Positions 1 through 6,012 of a stretch of 16,009 bases of DNA are shown here, piece by piece (positions within the stretch are counted from its first letter, which is position 1; each line of letters starts with the position of its first letter). The notes under the pieces are model-generated. The model had not been told where the DNA came from and did no database searches. It worked only from the letters and a program-made list of their open reading frames with translations. Source of the stretch: Phycisphaerales bacterium UBA6054 (GTDB lineage: Bacteria > Planctomycetota > Phycisphaerae > Phycisphaerales > UBA1924). The stretch covers positions 1 through 16,009 of the forward strand of contig DIYM01000081.1 in NCBI GenBank assembly GCA_002429045.1. The letters run 5' to 3'. The translations under genes were made by a program, and so were the position numbers.

Positions 1-5
1 CCCCG

Positions 6-419
6 ATGCGCAACCTCCTCCTCGTCTTCCTCGGCGGCGGGCTCGGGTCCGCCGCCCGCTACGCCCTCGCGTTGGCCATCGCCCACGCCCTCCCGCCCTC
101 CGACACCCACCCGCGCTGGGGATCGGTCCACCTCGCCGCGACCATCGCCGCCAACACCCTCGGCTGCCTGCTTATCGGGCTCGTCTGGGGACGCCTGGGC
201 ATCACCATCCGAGAAGAACACCGATTGCTGCTGATCGTGGGCTTTTTGGGCGGCTTCACCACGCTCTCGTCGGTAGGCTGGGAGACCGTCAGCCTGATCG
301 GGCGGGCCCAGATCGGGCTCGCGCTCGCCTACATCCTCGCCACCGTCTCACTCGCCCCGCTCGCCGTCTGGCTCGGGCACACACTCGGCGACGCCGCCGC
401 ACCCGCACCCAGCACCTGA
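6..419 (+). CDS. crcB: Fluoride ion channel CrcB/FluC
   Basis: This 137-residue protein is a small integral membrane protein of the CrcB/Fluc family, which forms dual-topology dimers that export fluoride from the cytoplasm. The sequence shows the family signatures in order: an N-terminal GGGLGSAARY stretch (about residues 10-19), a second helix with ANTLGCLLIG (about 49-58, containing the conserved Asn and Gly), and GFLGGFTTLSS (about 79-89), the phenylalanine/threonine-rich pore motif. Four hydrophobic helices are visible and the length is typical. The ATG at 6 is the natural start because the conserved motif follows directly. The next gene starts 8 nt after the stop, so the two are probably co-transcribed. 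The window begins only 5 nt upstream, so a fluoride riboswitch cannot be looked for here. Assignment is confident from the motifs. Confidence 0.93.
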   Translation: MRNLLLVFLGGGLGSAARYALALAIAHALPPSDTHPRWGSVHLAATIAANTLGCLLIGLVWGRLGITIREEHRLLLIVGFLGGFTTLSSVGWETVSLIGRAQIGLALAYILATVSLAPLAVWLGHTLGDAAAPAPST

Positions 420-427
420 CCGACCCG

Positions 428-916
428 ATGCCCCCACCCATGCGCCTCGCGATCGCCCGCCACGCCAAAGCCCGCCACGAATCCCCCACCGGGACCGACG
501 CCGACCGCCCGCTCAAGAAACGCGGCCACCTCCAGTCCGAGATCCTCGGCGCCCATTTCGCACAACTCGACGCACCGCCCGGGATCGTGCTCTCGAGCCC
601 GTACCTGCGGGCCCGCGAGACCGCCGAGCACATCTGGTCCGCCCTCGATCAGGAATCCCAGATCGACGACCGCCTCGCCGCCGATCGCACCATCGATGAC
701 TACCTCGACGTTATCTCCGACCTCGTCGGCTGCGAGCACGCCGTCGTCATCGGGCACAACCCGCTGATCGCCCAGCTCGTCGCCGTCCTGCTCCACGGGC
801 CCGCCGCCCCCACGCTCCAGCACGAGACCGCCCGCGTCGTCAGCGTCGACCTGAGCGACCCGCGCGAACCGCTCGGCAACGCCGATATCGCCTACTCGTT
901 CCGCCCGGACGCCTGA
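428..916 (+). CDS. SixA-like histidine phosphatase (phosphoglycerate mutase superfamily)
   Basis: The 162-residue product belongs to the histidine phosphatase superfamily and is closest in style to SixA, which dephosphorylates phosphohistidine on signalling or phosphotransferase proteins. The catalytic RHAKA motif carries the nucleophilic His12. DADRPLKKRG (about 24-33) and SSPYLRARETAE (about 56-67) supply the phosphate-binding arginines, and VIGHNP carries the second catalytic His110. Length fits the short SixA type rather than true phosphoglycerate mutases. An in-frame ATG at 440, four codons in, places the start immediately before the beta strand MRLAIARHA and could be the true start. The gene follows crcB by 8 nt and probably shares its transcript. 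The physiological substrate cannot be read from the sequence. Confidence 0.85.
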   Translation: MPPPMRLAIARHAKARHESPTGTDADRPLKKRGHLQSEILGAHFAQLDAPPGIVLSSPYLRARETAEHIWSALDQESQIDDRLAADRTIDDYLDVISDLVGCEHAVVIGHNPLIAQLVAVLLHGPAAPTLQHETARVVSVDLSDPREPLGNADIAYSFRPDA

Positions 917-946
917 GCTCACCCACCGCGTCGCCGATCGATCGAA

Positions 947-1019
947 TGGAGCGCAGGGGACTCGAACCCCTAACTTCCAGCTTGCAAAGCTGGCACTCTA
1001 CCAGTTGAGTTAGCGCCCC
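947..1019 (-). tRNA. tRNA-Ala (anticodon UGC)
   Basis: The minus strand folds into a complete 73-nt cloverleaf. The acceptor stem GGGGCGC pairs with GCGCTCC and contains a G3-U70 wobble, the classic alanine identity element. The anticodon stem is CCAGC/GCTGG with loop TTTGCAA, and the anticodon TGC lies at 984-986 on the plus strand. The T arm is AGGGG-TTCGAGT-CCCCT and the discriminator base is A. The 3' CCA is not encoded; the next bases are TTC, so it must be added after transcription. Confidence 0.97.
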
Positions 1020-1122
1020 GTCGCGCCCGGCTGACGCCGCGCACGCCAAGAGAAAAGTCTATGCTGCCCGAATCGCTCCCGTCGCCCACGCGTACCCGAG
1101 CGACAGCACGACCGGAGCCCCA

Positions 1123-2073
1123 ATGACGACCACCCGCATCCTCGCCGCCTCCCTCGCCGCATCCGCCGCAGCATCGCACGCGCAGGCCCAGAGCAACCAG
1201 CCCGAGCGCGACCCGCCCGGAACCGGCCAGCCGCCCGCCGAGATCACCAACCCACCCCGGGGCGTCACCTTCAGTTCCACGCTCCAGGGGTGGTACGGGT
1301 TCGAGACCGACCTCGACGCCGGCCCGGGCGACCTCTCGATCGCACGCGCACGCCTCGACCTCTCCGCCACCTTCGCCGTCGCCGAACGCTCCCGCTTCAC
1401 CGCCGGGATCGAAGCCGAGGAATCCTGGTACGACTTCAGCAACGCCACCGGGCTCGAGCCCACCACCGGTGACCCGTTCGACAACGCCACCAACGTCGAC
1501 TTCTTTGCGCGCTACGTCGCCCCGCTCAACGACACCACCAGCTACTTCGCGCTCGGCACCATCGGCTTCGCCGCCGAGTCGGGCGCCGACCTGGGCGACT
1601 CGCTCATCTACGGCGGCGCGCTCGGCTTCGTCACCAAACAATCCCCCACCTTCTCCTGGGGGCTCGGCGTCCTCGTCCGAACCCGACTCGAAGACGACGC
1701 CCTGATCGTCCCCCTGCCCCAGATCACGTGGAACATCTCCGACCGATGGACCCTGGCGAGCCGACGCGCCGGGCTGCGGCTCGAGTACGCCGCCAACGAA
1801 TCCCTCACCTACGGCATCGGGGCACAGTTCGATTCGAGGACCTTCCGCCTCGACGATTCCGGCCCGATCCCCGAGGGCGTCGCGACCGACCAACGCGTCC
1901 CCGTCGCGTTCTTCGCCGAGTACAACCCCGACGCCAACGTCACGCTCGGAGCCCAGATCGGCGCGTCGCTGTTCAACAACATCGAACTGTTCGACGCCGC
2001 CGGCAACGAACTCATCGACGACGACGCCGACCCGGGCGTCTTCGTCGGCATCAACGCACGCATCCGCTTCTAA
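1123..2073 (+). CDS. Secreted beta-barrel-like outer-membrane protein
   Basis: The 316-residue product starts with a clear signal peptide (MTTTRILAASLAASAAASHAQAQ, cleavage about residue 23), followed by a proline-rich spacer and then a long series of alternating, aromatic-punctuated strands such as STLQGWYGFETDL, SYFALGTIGFAAE and FSWGLGVLVRTRL. It ends in GINARIRF; a terminal phenylalanine after alternating residues is the usual outer-membrane barrel (BAM) recognition signature. These features point to an outer-membrane beta barrel, perhaps porin-like; it resembles uncharacterised planctomycete barrel families, but I cannot name one firmly. GGAG at 1114-1117, 5 nt before the ATG, supports the start. 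The stop codon overlaps that of the convergent cyclophilin gene by 3 bases, leaving no room for an intergenic terminator. Confidence 0.72.
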   Translation: MTTTRILAASLAASAAASHAQAQSNQPERDPPGTGQPPAEITNPPRGVTFSSTLQGWYGFETDLDAGPGDLSIARARLDLSATFAVAERSRFTAGIEAEESWYDFSNATGLEPTTGDPFDNATNVDFFARYVAPLNDTTSYFALGTIGFAAESGADLGDSLIYGGALGFVTKQSPTFSWGLGVLVRTRLEDDALIVPLPQITWNISDRWTLASRRAGLRLEYAANESLTYGIGAQFDSRTFRLDDSGPIPEGVATDQRVPVAFFAEYNPDANVTLGAQIGASLFNNIELFDAAGNELIDDDADPGVFVGINARIRF

Positions 2074-3176
2074 CGCTCGGCGTTCTCCGCCGACGCCTCG
2101 GCCTCGATCGACGCCTCGACCTCCCACAACGCGGCGACCCGATCCGCGAGCGCCGGCGCATCGCGCAGGTACGCCCGCACGACCACCGGGGGGTCCACCG
2201 GGCGGTCGCCTCCCTCGACCACCTCCGCCGAAGCGATCGCGCGGATCACATCCGCACCGGACACCGCCTCGGCGAAGGACGTGTACCGCCCGTCCAACGC
2301 CGCCGTCCCGGCACGCGACAGACACACGAAGACCTGCGAACCGTTCGAGTTCGGATCCACCCCGCGCGCCATCGACAGCACCCCGAACGCGTGCCCCAGC
2401 GTGCTCCGCTCGAGATCAACCGCGTATCCCGGCCCGCCCATCCCCGTCCCGGACAGGTCCCCGAACTGGATCACGAACGGATTCCCGTTGCTCAGCAGCG
2501 CGACCACGCGGTGCACGATCACATCGGAGTAGAAGCCGCCCGACACGAGGTGCATGAAGTTGAACACCGTGTTCGGCGCCGCGTCGGGACGCATCCGGAA
2601 GACCATCTCCCCCAGCGTGGTCTCCAGCACCGCCTCCTGCTCGACGTATGCTCGCACACCCGAGTAGGTCACCGCACGCTCCGCGGACTCCACCACGCCC
2701 CGCGCCGCCAACGCCGGCAGACGGTCGTCCTCGAACACCACCGCCGCCCGCGGATCCATCGACGGCTCCATCGTCGCGGGATCCACCAACGACGCCGTGT
2801 TCGGCGTCACCAACGCCTGCAGCACCAACGGCGCGCCCACCGCGCGTTCATCGGCGTACAACTGCACCAGCCGGGTTCGCTCCGAGCGCTCCCGCCAGAT
2901 CTCCGGCAGCAACCCCGCCAGATCGGCACGCCCCTCCACAGCCGCCGAAGACCCGACCACCACGCCCGTCCCGGCGTCGTGCAGCCTGACCTCCAACTCC
3001 CCGTCGCCGACACCCTCGGGCAGCCTCACTTCGACCACGAGCCGCTTGCCCACCCCGTAGTACAAGCGCTCGGGCACCACCTGCCCGATCGCCGCGGAAG
3101 CAGCCAGCCAGGGCATCAGAACCCAAAGCCCACCAACCCGTCCGCCCGCCCGCCGATGTGCCCGCCGATGTGCCAT
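2070..3176 (-). CDS. Secreted cyclophilin-type peptidyl-prolyl cis-trans isomerase
   Basis: The 368-residue protein has an arginine-rich N-terminus plus a hydrophobic segment (about residues 15-31, ending AAIGQ) consistent with a signal peptide. An uncharacterised region of about 140 residues follows. From about 184 to 332 there is a cyclophilin domain: LETTLGEMVFRMRPDAAPNT, VHRVV (the catalytic Arg is R223), VIQFGD, GTGMGGPGYAVDLE, FGVLSMAR, NGSQVFVCLS and LDGRYTSFAEAVSG. Cyclophilins accelerate proline isomerisation, so this one would act on exported proteins in the periplasm. Some consensus positions are altered: the usual FHRV is VHRV, IQGGD is IQFGD, SQFFI is SQVFV, and about seven residues are inserted between the catalytic Arg and the IQ motif. 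Activity is therefore likely but not certain. The TAG stop interlocks with the stop of the facing beta-barrel gene. Confidence 0.85.
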   Translation of the reverse strand: MAHRRAHRRAGGRVGGLWVLMPWLAASAAIGQVVPERLYYGVGKRLVVEVRLPEGVGDGELEVRLHDAGTGVVVGSSAAVEGRADLAGLLPEIWRERSERTRLVQLYADERAVGAPLVLQALVTPNTASLVDPATMEPSMDPRAAVVFEDDRLPALAARGVVESAERAVTYSGVRAYVEQEAVLETTLGEMVFRMRPDAAPNTVFNFMHLVSGGFYSDVIVHRVVALLSNGNPFVIQFGDLSGTGMGGPGYAVDLERSTLGHAFGVLSMARGVDPNSNGSQVFVCLSRAGTAALDGRYTSFAEAVSGADVIRAIASAEVVEGGDRPVDPPVVVRAYLRDAPALADRVAALWEVEASIEAEASAENAER

Positions 3177-3287
3177 AGCACAAGCCTACACCGACGATCC
3201 ATGACGCGGGCAGCGATGACCGCCATGACGCGGCCCGCCGGCCCAGCCGACCGCTCAAACGAGCACCTCACCCCAAAGCTGGCTCAG

Positions 3288-4070
3288 TCAGTCCTTGGGC
3301 TGGTCGTCGGGCCGGTCCAGGCGTACCCACAGATCGCGCACGATGCCGTTCTGATCGACACCGGTATCCCCGGACTGACGCTGCAGGATCGACGAGATCT
3401 CGTCGCCGGTGTCCTCGACCCACGCCACGGACAGGCCCGCCTGCAGCACATTGAACCCACGATCGTGGTTCAGGTCCTCGAACGATCGCAGCATGTCCGA
3501 GACGATCGCTGCCGACGATTGGATCCTCATCAGCCTCCGGCGGCCATCAGGCCCGGTCCCGCGGAACTGGTAGTTCGCAACGATCTCGCCCTCACGCTCG
3601 GTCCACGACTCCTCGTAACGCTCGAAGCCGTGGTTGCCCTTGTGAGACGGGCAATAAAAAACCTTCGACGCGGCAAGATAGTCGTACTTGAACAACAGAC
3701 CGAGGCCGTCCCAGTCACCGGTCACCCGCCCCGCCGAAGGATCGGCTTGCGTCCGAACGATGTCCATGCTGGCGGACGATCCCTCGCCGTCCCCCCGCCC
3801 GAAGCGATCGTCAAGGAACACACTGTCGGGCAGAAAATCATGCGAACTCTCGGCATACATATGGACCGCAAGCCCGATCTGCCTCAGATTCGAGCCGCAA
3901 ACCACACGCTGCGCCGATTCACGCACCCGCGAGATCGACGGGAGCAGGATCGCGATAAGCACACCGATCACCGCGATCGAGACGAGCACGTCGATCAGCG
4001 TAAACGCCCGAGCGACCGCGGACCTCCGCGCGGCATCGCCCAACCTCTGTTGACCCCACACAGTCTTCAT
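3288..4070 (-). CDS. Prepilin-like protein with N-terminal methylation signal and degenerate H-X9-DG tail
   Basis: From the ATG at 4070 the product has 260 residues. A 22-residue charged leader precedes AFTLIDVLVSIAVIG, a type IV prepilin/pseudopilin cleavage motif with processing expected between Ala22 and Phe23. Position +5 is Asp27 rather than the usual Glu. The hydrophobic helix spans about 23-45 and is followed by SNLRQIGLAVHMYAE, as in the large planctomycete DUF1559-like family. Near the C-terminus NHDRGFNVLQAGLSVAWV aligns with the family's H-X9-DG motif, but the DG is replaced. These proteins are processed by a prepilin peptidase and sit in the inner membrane or in pseudopili; their exact role is unknown. 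An in-frame GTG at 4100 is possible, but the ATG has GGAG 12 nt upstream and a conventional leader length. Confidence 0.8.
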   Translation of the reverse strand: MKTVWGQQRLGDAARRSAVARAFTLIDVLVSIAVIGVLIAILLPSISRVRESAQRVVCGSNLRQIGLAVHMYAESSHDFLPDSVFLDDRFGRGDGEGSSASMDIVRTQADPSAGRVTGDWDGLGLLFKYDYLAASKVFYCPSHKGNHGFERYEESWTEREGEIVANYQFRGTGPDGRRRLMRIQSSAAIVSDMLRSFEDLNHDRGFNVLQAGLSVAWVEDTGDEISSILQRQSGDTGVDQNGIVRDLWVRLDRPDDQPKD

Positions 4071-4387
4071 ATCAGACCCATTCTCCGATCGGCACTCCAC
4101 CGATGCCCGAGCCAGGCGCCTGCTCGATAAGGGCTGTCACCGACCAACCGGCCGACCACGACAACCAGATGCTAACCGATCCCACGCGTTCCCACAACTA
4201 TTCATCGTCCCACGCACATGACCATTTCACCCCAACTCGCACGAAACCCTAACAAAAACCATGTCCGAGAAGACCATCTTGCAGGAAATGCGAATCCAAG
4301 GCATCCTATAGACGACAGATGCGTACCAGTTCAAGGCGACGGCTGTGGATGCCGTTCGCCCCCGGACCTTCTCGTGACCCGGGTGAT
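4071..4387. promoter_or_regulatory. Divergent intergenic region between pilin-like gene and ECF sigma gene
   Basis: This 317-bp stretch separates two divergently transcribed genes and shows no convincing reading frame; it is less GC-rich than the flanking genes. It should hold promoters for both. Visible elements are a near-perfect palindrome at 4108-4126 and, on the sigma-gene side, a TATAGA at 4307-4312 with GGAAAT 17 nt upstream at 4284-4289, which could be a promoter. A start of transcription near 4319 would give a leader of about 70 nt to the ATG at 4388. None of these is demonstrated. Confidence 0.4.
4108..4126. repeat. Interrupted palindrome upstream of the pilin-like gene
   Basis: The sequence CGAG-c-CAGGCGCCTG-CTCG is a 10-bp perfect palindrome flanked by a further 4-bp inverted repeat offset by one base. 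It lies 38 nt upstream of the pilin-like ATG. With no loop it is a better candidate for a dimeric regulator site than for a terminator. Binding is inferred only from symmetry and position. Confidence 0.35.
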
Positions 4388-5053
4388 ATGAAACAAGACT
4401 CAAACAGCTCCGACCAAGGACACGAGGGGCAACCCCCCCGCCGCACGCCGGAGCCCACATCACCGCCGGACCCGAACACCCTGTCCGAACAGGAGCGCAT
4501 CGACTACGCCCTCATGCAACGCGTCGCAACCAACCAAGAAGCTGCCGTCGCCGATCTCTATGACCGGTTCGGCTCGCTGGTGTTCCGCATGGCGCTCCAG
4601 TCGATGCCCTCCCGCGCCGAGGCCGAGGACGCGGTCCAAGAGGTGTTCGTCCGCCTGTGGCGAACCGCCGATCGGTACGACCCGCGCAAAGCCGCCCTCG
4701 TCACCTGGGTCATGCTGCTCACCCGACGCCACCTTGTCGACAAACTCCGCCGCAAGCGTGCCCGGATCAAACCCACCGCCCTCGACGACAACCAGATGGC
4801 CCTGAGCGGCGCCTGGGACGAGTCCGCCATCTCCGCCCGAGCCGAACGCGACGAACACTTCAAAGAACTCATGCAGCGCGTCGACGCGCTGCCCGAACTC
4901 CAACGCACGGTCATCATCCGGGCGTACCTCGGAGGGCAGACCCTCCGCCAGATCGGCGAAGAACTGGGGACCCCACTCGGGACCATCAAATCGGCACTCA
5001 GCCGAGCCCTGGTTCGTCTCCGCGAACGCACGGGAGAGGAAGCGACGGTCTAA
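4388..5053 (+). CDS. ECF-type RNA polymerase sigma factor (SigK-like)
   Basis: The 221-residue product is a group 4 (extracytoplasmic function) sigma-70 factor. A hydrophilic, proline-rich N-terminal extension of about 35 residues precedes region 2 (about 55-125: LYDRFGSLVFRMALQSM, EAEDAVQEVFVRLWRTADRY, LLTRRHLVDKLRRKR). Region 4 (about 163-213) carries the helix-turn-helix QTLRQIGEELGTPLGTIKSA. It would bind core RNA polymerase and direct it to promoters governed by its partner. The anti-sigma gene begins 2 nt after the stop, the classic sigma/anti-sigma arrangement. I chose the ATG at 4388; an in-frame ATG at 4319 adds 23 residues, but those codons lack the strong third-position GC bias of the gene body. 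No C-terminal SnoaL-type extension is present. Confidence 0.9.
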   Translation: MKQDSNSSDQGHEGQPPRRTPEPTSPPDPNTLSEQERIDYALMQRVATNQEAAVADLYDRFGSLVFRMALQSMPSRAEAEDAVQEVFVRLWRTADRYDPRKAALVTWVMLLTRRHLVDKLRRKRARIKPTALDDNQMALSGAWDESAISARAERDEHFKELMQRVDALPELQRTVIIRAYLGGQTLRQIGEELGTPLGTIKSALSRALVRLRERTGEEATV

Positions 5054-5055
5054 CC

Positions 5056-5904
5056 ATGCAGGATCACACCATGACCATCCAGGAACTCATCGAACTCAAC
5101 ACCCTCCACGCGCTCGGCATGCTCGACGAAGACGAGCGGCACGAGTTCGAGGCAACGCTGCAATCCGCAAGCCCGCACGTCCGCGAACGGGTGTTCGCCG
5201 AGGCCCGACGGCTCGCAGACCTCGGAGACCTCCTCCCCAGCGATGAGCCCTCTCCCGAACTCCGCGAGATCGTCATCTCCGCCGTCCGCGCCGCGATCAC
5301 CGAGCAGAACGATGCCCAGCAACTCGCCGAGCAGGCCGCCCCAGCGGTCATCGCGACGATCACGCCCCAAGCCGCCCGCGCCCCGCTCGGCCAGCCGGCC
5401 ATGCCCCGCGGCGCCCGCGTGCACCCGGTCTGGCGCGCCGCCGCCATCGGGCTCGCCGCCGCCACCGTCGCCCTCACCGTCGTCTCCGCCCAGAACAGAG
5501 ACGTCTACAACCAACTCGACAACCAGATCCTCATCACCGAGCTCTACGACGCCGCCGGCGCCGAGTTTGTCGAGTCCATCCTCATGGACGACAACTCCAA
5601 ACGCATCGCCATGACCGCCGTGAGCGCGTCGGACCGCCCCACGGTCCAGCCCGTCGCATCCGTCTGGCACAACGCGGACTGGGGATCCGCCCGCCTCTTC
5701 GTCAAGAACCTCCGCCCCGCCCCCGACGCCGAGCCCTACCGCCTCGTCGTCCTCGACAGCGAAGGCAACATCATCCGCGAGATCACAGAGTTCATCCCCA
5801 CCGGCGGGCTCGAATCCATCGATGTCCACATCAACCCCGCCGACGCCAACCTCGCCATCTACACCGCCAACGACAACCAGCCCGTGCTCATGTCATCCAT
5901 CTGA
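5056..5904 (+). CDS. RskA-like membrane anti-sigma factor
   Basis: The 282-residue protein starts 2 nt after the sigma-factor stop and is almost certainly translated with it. Residues 8-60 (ELIELNTLHALGMLDEDERH and following) resemble the anti-sigma N-terminal helical domain of RskA-type proteins, which holds the sigma factor at the membrane. A linker rich in Ala and Gln leads to one transmembrane helix at about 126-146. The periplasmic part contains WHNADWGSARLFVKNLRPAP and PYRLVVLDSEG, the pattern of the RskA C-terminal beta domain. No HxxxCxxC zinc motif is present and the protein has no cysteine at all, so sigma binding must be zinc-independent, as in RskA. Release probably requires regulated proteolysis; the inducing signal is unknown. 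The reading frame is open far upstream inside the sigma gene, but that part is not coding. Confidence 0.85.
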   Translation: MQDHTMTIQELIELNTLHALGMLDEDERHEFEATLQSASPHVRERVFAEARRLADLGDLLPSDEPSPELREIVISAVRAAITEQNDAQQLAEQAAPAVIATITPQAARAPLGQPAMPRGARVHPVWRAAAIGLAAATVALTVVSAQNRDVYNQLDNQILITELYDAAGAEFVESILMDDNSKRIAMTAVSASDRPTVQPVASVWHNADWGSARLFVKNLRPAPDAEPYRLVVLDSEGNIIREITEFIPTGGLESIDVHINPADANLAIYTANDNQPVLMSSI

Positions 5905-5956
5905 TCTCCGCACGCGCCCTCCCGCACGTCTTTCTGCACACACCGCACCTACGCAA

Positions 5957-5983
5957 AGCGCCCCGGACCAAGCCCGGGGCGCT
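5957..5983. terminator. Bidirectional hairpin terminator between convergent genes
   Basis: A perfect 10-bp inverted repeat (AGCGCCCCGG, 7-nt loop ACCAAGC, CCGGGGCGCT) lies in the gap between the anti-sigma gene (+) and the coiled-coil gene (-). The following T-tract is weak on both strands (TGTTCGAT on plus, TTTGCG on minus). Position and stem strength favour a shared terminator. Confidence 0.7.
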
Positions 5984-6012
5984 GTTCGATCTCTCGCTCA
6001 CACGATCTCCGT

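Noticed and set aside
970..2325. A 451-codon open frame on the minus strand
   Set aside because: It overlaps the tRNA and lies antisense to the barrel gene; its product is Gly/Arg/Val-rich with no recognisable domain.
1728..4130. An 800-codon open frame on the plus strand
   Set aside because: It runs antisense to the cyclophilin and pilin-like genes, both supported by family motifs; the product is an Arg/Pro/His-rich translation typical of GC-biased shadow frames.
4227..4463. A 78-codon minus-strand frame between the pilin-like and sigma genes
   Set aside because: No ribosome binding site or similarity, and it overlaps the sigma-factor start region; random composition.
4657..5055. Upstream extension of the anti-sigma frame giving 415 residues
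   Set aside because: The first 133 codons lie within the sigma-factor gene in another frame; the ATG at 5056, 2 nt after the sigma stop, matches the family's N-terminus.
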